DNA of 64,000 nt, from the NCBI GenBank assembly GCA_017621155.1, contig JAGATP010000057.1:1-64000 (forward strand). The letters are read 5' to 3'. Below, in pieces: positions 1-11,388 of this stretch (positions within the stretch are counted from its first letter, which is position 1; every line of letters begins with the position of its first letter). The notes under the pieces were generated by a model. It was not told the origin of the DNA and searched no databases. It saw only the letters and a list, made by a program, of their open reading frames with translations. Position numbers and translations under genes: made by a program. Source of the DNA: Clostridia bacterium (GTDB lineage: Bacteria; Bacillota; Clostridia; Christensenellales; Borkfalkiaceae).

Positions 1-1386
1 ATAGACCTTTTCAGGCGCTCTGAACCACAACATATTTTCCTTTCTCTCCGCAATGGTCTTGATGTTAATGAGGTGTTTGATTCCGACGTTCTCGGAGACG
101 GAGTTTCCGCCCCAAGAACCGCAACCAAGGGTCAGCGAGGGGGTCAGCGCAAAGTTGTAAATGTCGCCGATGCCGCCCTGAGAAGAAGGAGTATTGATGA
201 GAACGCGGCAGGTCTTCATGGTAGAACGGAACTTTTCGATTTTGTCCGCACCCGTCTCCACGTTGATATAGATGGAAGACGTATGTCCGAGTCCGCCGTC
301 CTTGATGAGCCTGTCGGCCTTGGCAACTGCGTCGTCAAAGTCCTTTGCCTTGTACATGGCAAGGACGGGAGAAAGCTTTTCGTGTGCAAATTCCTCGGAA
401 AGCTCTACGCTCTCTACTTCTCCGACCAGCACCTTGCTGCCTGCGGGAGCGGTAAAGCCGGAAAGCTCTGCAATTTTGCATGCGGACTGTCCGACGATCT
501 TTGCGTTCAGCGCGCCGTTGATGATGATGGTCTTTCTGACCTTTTCCGTCTCTTCGGGGGTGAGAAAGTACGCGCCGCGCGCTGCAAATTCCTTCTTGAA
601 CGCGTCGTAAACGTCGGCAAGAACGACGACGGATTGCTCGGAAGCGCAGATCATGCCGTTGTCGAAGGTCTTGGAATGAAGTACGGAAGACGCCGCAAGC
701 TTGATGTCTGCGGAAGAGTCGATGATGGCGGGCGTATTGCCGGCTCCGACGCCGAGTGCAGGTTTACCGGAAGAATAGGCCGCTTTGACCATGCCGGGAC
801 CTCCCGTTGCAAGAATCATATCCGCTTCTCTCATGATCATGCCGGACAGAGGAACGGTGGGCTCGTCAATCCAGCCGATGATGTCTTCGGGTGCGCCTGC
901 CGCCACCGCCGCGTCAAGGACGACCTTTGCCGCCGCAATGGTGCTCTTCTTCGCACGGGGGTGCGGGGAGATGATGAGGGCGTTTCTCGTCTTTAAGCAG
1001 ATGAGAGACTTAAAAATCGCCGTCGAGGTGGGATTCGTCGTGGGAACGACCGCCGCAAGAACGCCGACAGGCTCCGCAACCTTGGTAATGCCGAATCCTT
1101 CGTCGTGTTCGAGAACGCCGCAGGTTCTGACGTCTCTGTACTTATTGTAAATGTATTCGGAAGCGTAGTGATTCTTGATCACTTTGTCTTCCACAATGCC
1201 CATGCCGGTCTCTTCAACCGCCATTTTGGCAAGAGGAATTCTCTGCCTGTTTGCAGCAAGCGCCGCCGCGCGGAAAATCGCGTCTACCTGTTCCTGCGAA
1301 TAGGTCGCAAATTTCGCCTGAGCCGCTCTTACCTTTGCAAGAAGCTTTTCCAAGCTCTCTTCATCCTTGACGATGAAATCTTTCAT
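1..1386 (-). CDS. adhE: Bifunctional acetaldehyde-CoA/alcohol dehydrogenase AdhE, N-terminal part (cut by window edge)
   Basis: Only the first 462 codons lie in the window; the gene runs off the left edge. This part is the aldehyde dehydrogenase domain, which reduces acetyl-CoA to acetaldehyde with NADH during fermentation. The catalytic cysteine is visible at residue 247 in the context NGMICASEQSVVV, close to Cys246 of E. coli AdhE. The last readable residues (GSWGGNSVSENVGIKHL, then NIKTIAERKENMLWFR) are the typical junction just before the linker to the iron-dependent alcohol dehydrogenase domain. That second domain is therefore expected outside the window but not seen, so a stand-alone CoA-acylating aldehyde dehydrogenase remains possible. 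The start ATG follows a GGAGG site and lies 27 bp after rex, so the two genes form an operon, and NADH/NAD control by Rex is likely. Confidence 0.88.
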   Translation of the reverse strand, partial: MKDFIVKDEESLEKLLAKVRAAQAKFATYSQEQVDAIFRAAALAANRQRIPLAKMAVEETGMGIVEDKVIKNHYASEYIYNKYRDVRTCGVLEHDEGFGITKVAEPVGVLAAVVPTTNPTSTAIFKSLICLKTRNALIISPHPRAKKSTIAAAKVVLDAAVAAGAPEDIIGWIDEPTVPLSGMIMREADMILATGGPGMVKAAYSSGKPALGVGAGNTPAIIDSSADIKLAASSVLHSKTFDNGMICASEQSVVVLADVYDAFKKEFAARGAYFLTPEETEKVRKTIIINGALNAKIVGQSACKIAELSGFTAPAGSKVLVGEVESVELSEEFAHEKLSPVLAMYKAKDFDDAVAKADRLIKDGGLGHTSSIYINVETGADKIEKFRSTMKTCRVLINTPSSQGGIGDIYNFALTPSLTLGCGSWGGNSVSENVGIKHLINIKTIAERKENMLWFRAPEKVY

Positions 1387-1413
1387 TGTTTACCTCCGTC
1401 TATGGAAAAAAAT

Positions 1414-2055
1414 TTATTTACTCTGTTGTAAAAGGTTTGCAAGCTCCCCCGAAAGAAGGGCGAGCGAAGCTGCCAGATCGACGTTTTTGACGACGATGGT
1501 ACGGGGAACGGAGAGCTGGGTATTCGCAAAGTTCCAAATCCCCCTGACCCCCGCCTCGATGAGCTGATCGCAGACCTTTTGCGCCGCAGCCTTGGGCACG
1601 GTGATGATGCCGAGCTTGATGTTCTGTTCCTCGATAAAGGAAGAGAGCCGCTCCATGGGATAAACGGGCTTACCGCGCACCGTTTCTTCCCTGACCTGTT
1701 GATCGAATGCGGCAATGATGTTCAGCCCGTAATTCTGAAAGCCCTCATAGCCCAAGAAGGCCTTTCCGAGCCCGCCCGCACCGACGACGACGGCTGCCGA
1801 TAAATTGTCATAGCCGAGGAACTTTTCAATGTCCCGAATGAGTCCCCCTACCTCGAAGCCGTACCTGGGTTTCCCCGGAACGGAAGAGACGAGCGCAAGA
1901 TCCTTTCGCACGAGCACGGCGGAAATCGCCATGTCCTTTGCAATCGTCGAGGAGGAGAGATACTCTCTGCCGACGAGCTTCGCGTCTCTGAGATACCGAA
2001 GATACCCCGGCATTCTGGAAATTGTCGCGTTGGATATGTTTGCCGGTCTTTCCAT
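1414..2055 (-). CDS. rex: Redox-sensing transcriptional repressor Rex
   Basis: The 213-residue protein has the two-domain Rex layout. An N-terminal winged helix (about residues 8-75) contains the segment ISNATISRMPGYLRYL and the conserved stretch SSSTIAKDMAISAVLVRKDL. A Rossmann domain follows, with the dinucleotide motif VVVGAGGLGKAFLGYEGF near residues 90-107. Rex proteins sense the NADH/NAD ratio and repress fermentation genes, adhE among them. Here rex directly precedes adhE in the same transcript, which fits autogenous redox control of alcohol fermentation. The start is supported by AGGAGG eight bases upstream. The length is normal for the family. Confidence 0.95.
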   Translation of the reverse strand: MERPANISNATISRMPGYLRYLRDAKLVGREYLSSSTIAKDMAISAVLVRKDLALVSSVPGKPRYGFEVGGLIRDIEKFLGYDNLSAAVVVGAGGLGKAFLGYEGFQNYGLNIIAAFDQQVREETVRGKPVYPMERLSSFIEEQNIKLGIITVPKAAAQKVCDQLIEAGVRGIWNFANTQLSVPRTIVVKNVDLAASLALLSGELANLLQQSK

Positions 2056-2068
2056 ATTCGATACCTCC

Positions 2069-2099
2069 TATCGATATATTCGCTAACTTTTTATCGATA
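2069..2099. promoter_or_regulatory. Repeated palindrome TATCGATA between rex promoter and rex RBS (possible operator)
   Basis: Two copies of the self-complementary octamer TATCGATA lie at 2069-2076 and 2092-2099, 23 bp apart start to start, just downstream of the -10 box, where a repressor would block initiation. They do not match the usual clostridial Rex site (TTGTTAA-N4-TTAACAA). A half-matching Rex-like sequence, TTGTTGATTTATTAATGG on the minus strand, lies upstream of the -35 at 2173-2190. Which of these, if any, is the Rex operator is unknown. Confidence 0.35.
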
Positions 2100-2101
2100 T
2101 T

Positions 2102-2130
2102 ATTTTACCATAAAAAGAGGGCGATGTCAA
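2102..2130 (-). promoter_or_regulatory. Sigma-A-type promoter of rex-adhE
   Basis: On the minus strand the -35 is TTGACA (2125-2130) and the -10 is TAAAAT (2102-2107), with a 17 bp spacer. It lies about 45 bp upstream of the rex start codon and is the only good promoter for the rex-adhE pair. Confidence 0.8.
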
Positions 2131-2252
2131 TTTTCTTGCAGGAAAAATAAAAATGATAATAGCGATATCACCCCATTAATAAATCAACAATTTTTGAGGG
2201 AAAAAGAATGTTCGCTATTCACATTTTTTCGTTTTCTTTCCCTTTCTTTCCC

Positions 2253-2280
2253 AAAAAATCGCCCCACCGGGCGATTTTTT
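2253..2280 (-). terminator. Rho-independent terminator of valS
   Basis: A 12-bp stem (AAAAAATCGCCC pairing with GGGCGATTTTTT) with a 4-nt loop begins five bases after the valS stop codon and ends in a T run on the minus strand. Confidence 0.9.
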
Positions 2281-2284
2281 GCGA

Positions 2285-4912
2285 TTATTCGAAGTCTTTG
2301 AGCTGCTGCTCGATTTTCTTTTTCATGTCGAGGTACTTTTCGTACTTGGCGCGCTCGTCCTCGACCAGCTTCTTGGGCGCTTTTAAGAGGAAGTTCTGAT
2401 TGCTCAGCTTTCCGTCCGCCCTCGCGATTTCGGAGATGATGCGCTCCAACTCCCCTTCGAGCCTTGCCTTCTCCTTTTCGAGATCGACGAGCTCGCCGAG
2501 CGGGATATAAATCTGCGCAAGCTCGCAGAGCTTGGAGACGGTCTTTCCGAGCGCGGAAACATCCTCCACGTACTTGACGGAATTCGCACCCGCAAGCTTC
2601 AGAAGGGGCGCTTCGTTGGCGTGGATGAAACGCTTGTTCTCCGTAATAAGGTAGAGATCGACGCGCTTGGAAGGGGCGCAGCCCACTTCCTTTTTGACGG
2701 CGCGGACGGATTGAATCATCTCCTTGATTCCCTCAAACGCCTTCGCTTCCTTTTTGTAGGCGAGCTTTGCGTTGTAACGGGGGAACTCCGCGACCATGAT
2801 ACTGCCTTCCGTGTTCGGAAGATGGTCGAAAATCTCCTCGGTGACGAAGGGAAGGAAAGGATGCAGGAGCTTTAAGGCATTTTCGAGGACAAAGACGAGC
2901 ACGCTGACTGCGCCGTCCTTTTTCGCCTCGTCCGTCCCGTACAGGGCGGACTTGGTGAGCTCGATGTACCAATCGCAGAAATCGTCCCACATGAAGTCGT
3001 AGAGCTTGGAGAGCGCGACGCCGATTTCGTATTTGTTGAGGTTGAGCGTCACTTCCTTAATGCAGGTTTCGAGCTTGGAGACAATCCACTTATCCGCAGG
3101 GGTGAGCTTTATCTGCTTGAGCGGAAGCACGTTTCTGCCCTCGACGTTCATGATAACGAAGCGGCTTGCGTTCCAGATCTTGTTGATGAAATTTCTGCCC
3201 GCCTCGACTTTCGCCTCCGTGTAACGGGTATCGTTGCCGGGAGCGACGCCCGTAATGAGGGAGAAGCGGAGGGAATCCGCGCCGTATTTATCGATGACGG
3301 TGAGCGGATCGACGCCGTTGCCGAGCGATTTGCTCATCTTCCGACCCTGCTCGTCGCGGACGAGTCCGTGGAAGAGGACGTCGCGGAAGGGAATCTGCTT
3401 TTTGTGTTCGAGCCCCGAGAAAATCATTCTCGCTACCCAGAAGAAGAGAATGTCATACCCCGTGACGAGGACGTCGGTGGGATAGAAATAGTCGAGATCG
3501 GGCGTCTCGTCCGGCCAACCCAGCGTGGAGAAGGGCCAGAGCGCGGAGGAAAACCAGGTATCGAGGACGTCCTCGTCCTGCTCGAGGCGCGAAGAGCCGC
3601 AAGCGGGGCAAATAGACGGGTCTTTCTTTTCGCAAATCTGCTTGCCGCAGTCCGAGCACGTCCAGACGGGAATGCGATGTCCCCACCAAAGCTGACGGGA
3701 GATGCACCAATCCCTGACGTTTTCCATCCAATTGTAGTACGTCTTGGAGAGGCGGTCGGGAATGATCTTGATGCGGTTTTTCATGACCGCCTGAATGGCG
3801 GGCTTGGCAAGGGGTTCCATCTTGACAAACCACTGCTTGGAGACCATGGGCTCGACCGCGTTGTGGCAGCGATAGCAATGCCCCACCGAGTGGGTGTGCG
3901 GTTCGATCTTGACGAGATTACCGAGCGCCTCCAGCTCTTCGACGACGGCTTTGCGGCAAGCGTAGCGATCCATGCCGCTGTATTTCCCCGCACCGTCGTT
4001 CATCGTGCCGTCCTCGTTCATGACGCAGACGACGGGAAGGTTGTGGCGAAGCCCGACCTCGAAGTCGTTGGGATCGTGCGCGGGCGTAATTTTCACGCAG
4101 CCCGTTCCGAACTCCATGTCGGCGTGTTCGTCGGCGACGACGGGAATTTCACGGTTGACGATGGGCAAAATGAGCATTTTGCCGATCATGTCCTTGTATC
4201 TCGGATCTTCGGGATTGACGGCGACCGCCGTATCGCCGAACATCGTTTCGGGACGGGTCGTCGCTACGACCAAGCTCCGATTCGGATCGTCCTTTGCGAA
4301 GTAACGAAGATGCCAGAATGCGGACGCCTCGTCGGAGTATTCCACTTCCGCGTCCGAGAGTGCGGTCTTGCAGTGCGGACACCAATTGATGATGCGGTTG
4401 CCCTGATAGATGAGTCCCTTGTGATAGAGGTTGACAAACGCCTCGCGCACGGCGCGCGAGCACTTTTCGTCCATGGTAAAGGTGAGCCTGTCCCAATCGC
4501 AGGAAGAGCCCATCTTTTTGAGCTGCTCGCAAATTCTGCCCGCGTATTTCTCTTTCCAAGCCCAGGTGCGCTTTAAGAACTCCTCTCTGCCGAGCTGTTC
4601 CTTCGTCACGCCCTCCGTCTCTTTGATGGAATCGACAACCTTGACCTCCGTCGCAATCGCGGCGTGATCGGTGCCGGGAAGCCACAAAGCGGCATAGCCG
4701 CGCATGCGCTTGAAGCGGATGATGGTATCCTGAAGGGTGCAGTCCATGGCGTGCCCCATGTGGAGCTGTCCCGTGATGTTGGGGGGAGGCATGACGATGG
4801 TAAACGGCACTTTGTTCGGATCGATCTCCGCGTGAAAGTACCCCTTTTCGCACCAATCGGCATAAATTCTGTCTTCAAAGTCTTTGGGATTGTAGGTCTT
4901 TTGCATTTCCAT
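2285..4912 (-). CDS. valS: Valyl-tRNA synthetase
   Basis: This 875-residue class I aminoacyl-tRNA synthetase charges tRNA-Val. The ATP-binding HIGH-type motif reads HMGH at residues 51-54 after PPPNITGQL, the hallmark of ValRS, and KMSKS lies at about 525-529. The large editing domain lies between them, and a C-terminal coiled coil spans about 805-875 (GELVDLEKEKARLEGELERI). The length is normal. The start has AGGTGA about 8 bases upstream; an alternative ATG two codons later is possible. No T-box leader precedes the gene: the promoter is only about 35 bp from the start, unlike many Firmicutes synthetase genes. It is monocistronic, with its own promoter and terminator. Confidence 0.98.
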   Translation of the reverse strand: MEMQKTYNPKDFEDRIYADWCEKGYFHAEIDPNKVPFTIVMPPPNITGQLHMGHAMDCTLQDTIIRFKRMRGYAALWLPGTDHAAIATEVKVVDSIKETEGVTKEQLGREEFLKRTWAWKEKYAGRICEQLKKMGSSCDWDRLTFTMDEKCSRAVREAFVNLYHKGLIYQGNRIINWCPHCKTALSDAEVEYSDEASAFWHLRYFAKDDPNRSLVVATTRPETMFGDTAVAVNPEDPRYKDMIGKMLILPIVNREIPVVADEHADMEFGTGCVKITPAHDPNDFEVGLRHNLPVVCVMNEDGTMNDGAGKYSGMDRYACRKAVVEELEALGNLVKIEPHTHSVGHCYRCHNAVEPMVSKQWFVKMEPLAKPAIQAVMKNRIKIIPDRLSKTYYNWMENVRDWCISRQLWWGHRIPVWTCSDCGKQICEKKDPSICPACGSSRLEQDEDVLDTWFSSALWPFSTLGWPDETPDLDYFYPTDVLVTGYDILFFWVARMIFSGLEHKKQIPFRDVLFHGLVRDEQGRKMSKSLGNGVDPLTVIDKYGADSLRFSLITGVAPGNDTRYTEAKVEAGRNFINKIWNASRFVIMNVEGRNVLPLKQIKLTPADKWIVSKLETCIKEVTLNLNKYEIGVALSKLYDFMWDDFCDWYIELTKSALYGTDEAKKDGAVSVLVFVLENALKLLHPFLPFVTEEIFDHLPNTEGSIMVAEFPRYNAKLAYKKEAKAFEGIKEMIQSVRAVKKEVGCAPSKRVDLYLITENKRFIHANEAPLLKLAGANSVKYVEDVSALGKTVSKLCELAQIYIPLGELVDLEKEKARLEGELERIISEIARADGKLSNQNFLLKAPKKLVEDERAKYEKYLDMKKKIEQQLKDFE

Positions 4913-4947
4913 AATAATAAATCACCTGTTATGATCGATGTCCTTCT

Positions 4948-4976
4948 ATTATACTTCTTTTTCCTCGAATTGTCAA
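4948..4976 (-). promoter_or_regulatory. Promoter of valS
   Basis: Perfect consensus on the minus strand: TTGACA (4971-4976), 17 bp spacer, TATAAT (4948-4953). The -35 hexamer overlaps the -35 of the divergent importer promoter. Confidence 0.85.
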
Positions 4977-4999
4977 ATTAAAGTCCCTTCTCATAGAAT
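4970..4999 (+). promoter_or_regulatory. Promoter of the ABC importer operon
   Basis: TTGTCA (4970-4975), 18 bp spacer, TAGAAT (4994-4999), about 30 bp before the first start codon. The -35 shares five bases with the valS -35 on the other strand, so the two promoters are back to back. No riboswitch fits in the short leader. Confidence 0.6.
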
Positions 5000-5028
5000 A
5001 TATTATCAAAAAAGAATCGGAGTATTTT

Positions 5029-6024
5029 ATGAAAAAAATATCGACCCTATTTCTTTCGCTGCTCTTCCTCTTCATGGGAACGGCTTGCGAGAGAAAAACC
5101 AATCTGATCAGAATCAACGAAGTGACCCATTCCGTCTTTTACGCGCCCCTTTATCTCGCCGACTCCCTCGGCTATTTCGAGGAGGAAGGCATCCAAATCG
5201 AGCTGACCAACGGCGGAGGCGCAGACAACACCATGGCGGCAGTCCTTTCGGGAAGTGCGGACATCGGCTTTTGCGGGCCGGAAGCGGCTCTTTACGTGCT
5301 CGTCGGCGGAAGCACTGACGTTCCCAAAGTCATCGGTCAGCTCACCAAGAGAGACGGCTCTTTCCTCGTTTCCAGAAAGGAAGAACCCTCCTTCCGTTGG
5401 GAAGATCTAAAAGACAAGGAAATCCTTGCGGGCAGAAAGGGCGGCGTCCCCGCCATGACCTTTGAATACGTCCTCAACAGCCATTCCCTCTACAACGGCG
5501 TGAACACCCGCCTCAACTACGACGTCGCCTTTAACCTGATGACGAGCGCCTTCGAAGCGGGCACGGCGGATTACTGCACGATGTTCGAGCCCGTCGCCTC
5601 CGAATATCAGGCAGCGGGAAAGGGCTACATCGTGGCGAGCGTGGGCGAAGCCTCCGGCGAAGTCCCCTATACCTGCTTCCTCGCAAAGGAGAGCTGGATT
5701 TCCGCCAACGAAAGCAAGGTAGAAGCCTTTCTTCGCGCCGTCACCAAGGCGACCAAGTACGCCATGGAAGCGGACACGACGGAAATTGCCTCCCTGCTCG
5801 TCAAGCACTTTGAATCCACCTCTCTCGCATCCCTGCGCACCTCCGTGGAGAGCTATCGCAGAATCGACGCGTGGATGACCAATCTCTCCATGACGGAGGA
5901 CAGCTTCAACCGCTTGCAGGACATCATCGCAAACGCAGGCGAGCTTTCGAGGAGAGCGACGCTTTCCGAGCTCGTCTTAAACGACTACGCCGAAAGCGCC
6001 TATCGGGCAATTTACAAGGGATAA
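5029..6024 (+). CDS. ABC transporter substrate-binding lipoprotein, NitT/TauT (SsuA/ThiY-like) family
   Basis: The 331-residue protein starts with a lipoprotein signal peptide (MKKISTLFLSLLFLFMGTAC, lipid-anchored Cys at residue 20). It continues with an NMT1/SsuA-like periplasmic binding fold; the segment FYAPLYLADSLGYFEEEGI is typical of this family. Members bind sulfonates, nitrate, taurine, thiamine precursors or related small molecules, and the sequence does not decide between them. It is the first gene of a complete three-component importer with the ATPase (4 bp downstream) and the permease. I see no thiamine, sulfur or riboflavin genes or riboswitch nearby to indicate the substrate. 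Confidence 0.85.
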   Translation: MKKISTLFLSLLFLFMGTACERKTNLIRINEVTHSVFYAPLYLADSLGYFEEEGIQIELTNGGGADNTMAAVLSGSADIGFCGPEAALYVLVGGSTDVPKVIGQLTKRDGSFLVSRKEEPSFRWEDLKDKEILAGRKGGVPAMTFEYVLNSHSLYNGVNTRLNYDVAFNLMTSAFEAGTADYCTMFEPVASEYQAAGKGYIVASVGEASGEVPYTCFLAKESWISANESKVEAFLRAVTKATKYAMEADTTEIASLLVKHFESTSLASLRTSVESYRRIDAWMTNLSMTEDSFNRLQDIIANAGELSRRATLSELVLNDYAESAYRAIYKG

Positions 6025-6028
6025 CATC

Positions 6029-6763
6029 ATGTCTGAGATCTTACGCTTTGAAAATGTCACCCTCCGCTATCACAGCGACAACGGAGAGACGATTGCCGTC
6101 GAAAACCTGAGCTTCGAACTGCAATCGGGAGAATTTGTCGCCATTGTCGGGCCTTCGGGATGCGGAAAGACCACCGTCCTCTCCCTTGCGGCGGGGCTGT
6201 TGCCCCCTTCCGAAGGCAAAGTCAGCTTTTTCGGAAAGTCGTTCGGCTATATGCTGCAACGCGATGAACTCTTCCCCTGGCGGACGATCGAAAAAAACCT
6301 CTTTCTTCCCCTGGAAATCAAAAAGCTGCTGAACGAAGAAACCAAAGGGCGCGCCCTTTCCCTCGCCGAAAAGTACGGGCTGGGCGAATTCTTGCACCGC
6401 TATCCCGATCAGCTCTCGGGCGGAATGCGGCAGCGCGCGGCGCTCATCCGCACCCTTGCCGCAGACCCCGACCTGCTCCTGTTAGACGAACCCTTTTCCG
6501 CGCTCGACTATCAGACGAGGCTGTCCGTCTGCGACGACGTCTACCGCATCATCGAGAGCGAGGGCAAAACCGCACTTCTCGTCACGCACGATCTGAGCGA
6601 GGCAATCTCCCTCGCCGATCGCATTTTCGTACTCTCGAAAAGACCCGCAAAGCTCTTGTCCGTGCATACCCTCGATTTCGAGGAAACAGAACCCCTGAAA
6701 CGGAGAAATGCTCACGGCTTTTCGGCGGTGTTCGAATCGCTCTGGAAGGAATTAAACGTATGA
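6029..6763 (+). CDS. ABC transporter ATP-binding protein, NitT/TauT family
   Basis: The 244-residue nucleotide-binding subunit has Walker A GPSGCGKTT at residues 41-49, signature LSGGMRQR, Walker B LLLLDEPFSALD and the H-loop histidine in LLVTHDLSEA. This is the pattern of SsuB/TauB/ThiZ ATPases. It energises import through the neighbouring permease and binding lipoprotein. Its stop overlaps the permease start by 4 bp (ATGA), indicating translational coupling. Confidence 0.92.
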   Translation: MSEILRFENVTLRYHSDNGETIAVENLSFELQSGEFVAIVGPSGCGKTTVLSLAAGLLPPSEGKVSFFGKSFGYMLQRDELFPWRTIEKNLFLPLEIKKLLNEETKGRALSLAEKYGLGEFLHRYPDQLSGGMRQRAALIRTLAADPDLLLLDEPFSALDYQTRLSVCDDVYRIIESEGKTALLVTHDLSEAISLADRIFVLSKRPAKLLSVHTLDFEETEPLKRRNAHGFSAVFESLWKELNV

Positions 6764-7557
6764 ACTACTCCCAAGAACATCTGCTCTATTTGAAAAAACA
6801 AAAGAGACAATCGATCTTTATCCACTGTATGCGGATCGGCGTGCTCGTCCTTCTGTTGGGGATTTGGGAACTTGCCGCCGATCTGGAACTCGTCAATCCG
6901 TTTATCACGAGCTCCCCTTCCCGCATCGTCCTTTGCATCGTCGATCTGTTCCGAAACGGGTCTCTCCTCTTTCACATCTGGACGACGCTCTGGGAAACCC
7001 TGCTCGGCTTCTTCCTCGCCGTCCTCATCGGATTTGTCCTTGCGCTCTTCCTCTGGTGGAGCGACGGATTCCGCAAGATCGCCGAGCCGTACATCGTCGT
7101 TTTGAACGCACTGCCCAAGATCGCGCTCGGGCCGCTCATCATCATCTGGTGCGGCACGGGAAGCAAGGCAATCGTCTTAATGACCATTCTCGTCTCCCTC
7201 ATCGTGGCGACGCTCAACCTCTTGAACGGCTTTTTAGCCACCGATCGGGGAAAGATTCGCTTGCTCGAATCGATGGGAGCGGGACAGCTGCAAATTCTCG
7301 TCAAGCTCGTTCTGCCCTCCTCCCTCCCCTCCATTCTGTCCATGCTGAAAATCTGCGTGGGAATGGCGTGGATCGGATCGATCATGGGCGAATACATCGT
7401 ATCGAAGGCGGGGCTCGGCTACCTCATCGTGTACGGCGGGCAGGTCTTTAAGCTCGATCTCGTCATGTCCGCCACCGTCATTCTGTGCATTCTCGCCGGG
7501 GTGATGTACGGCGTCATTTCGCTGATCGAAAAGCGCGTCGTAAAGCACAAGGCATGA
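6760..7557 (+). CDS. ABC transporter permease, NitT/TauT family
   Basis: The 265-residue membrane protein has about six transmembrane helices. It carries the binding-protein-dependent transport signature that docks on the ATPase (around SMGAGQLQILVKLVLPSSLP, residues about 168-187). It completes the operon that begins with the lipoprotein gene and is followed by a strong terminator. The substrate is unknown, as for its partners. Confidence 0.9.
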   Translation: MNYSQEHLLYLKKQKRQSIFIHCMRIGVLVLLLGIWELAADLELVNPFITSSPSRIVLCIVDLFRNGSLLFHIWTTLWETLLGFFLAVLIGFVLALFLWWSDGFRKIAEPYIVVLNALPKIALGPLIIIWCGTGSKAIVLMTILVSLIVATLNLLNGFLATDRGKIRLLESMGAGQLQILVKLVLPSSLPSILSMLKICVGMAWIGSIMGEYIVSKAGLGYLIVYGGQVFKLDLVMSATVILCILAGVMYGVISLIEKRVVKHKA

Positions 7558-7611
7558 AGTCAAGGGCTGCAAAGCACGCTCTGAACGAAATAACGTACGT
7601 AAAAAAGCTTC

Positions 7612-7646
7612 GGGGCGAATCGCAAAGCGATTCGCCCCTGTTTTTT
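7612..7646 (+). terminator. Terminator between the importer operon and rpoC (works on + strand, perhaps both)
   Basis: Stem GGGGCGAATCGC / GCGATTCGCCCC with an AAA loop, followed by TGTTTTTT on the plus strand. On the minus strand a CTTTTTTAC tract follows a few bases later, so it may also end rpoBC transcription. Confidence 0.88.
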
Positions 7647-7682
7647 GCGCGATAAGGGAAAGAAGTTTTTCCCTGTTTTTGA

Positions 7683-11372
<3,690 letters not shown>

Positions 11373-11388
11373 GCTGATTTACCCTCGC

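Noticed and set aside
4913-5028. T-box leader for valS
   Set aside because: The promoter lies about 35 bp from the start codon, leaving no room for a T-box.
4977-5028. Thiamine (TPP) riboswitch before the ABC importer
   Set aside because: The leader is too short and contains no THI-box sequence, so a thiamine substrate is not supported.
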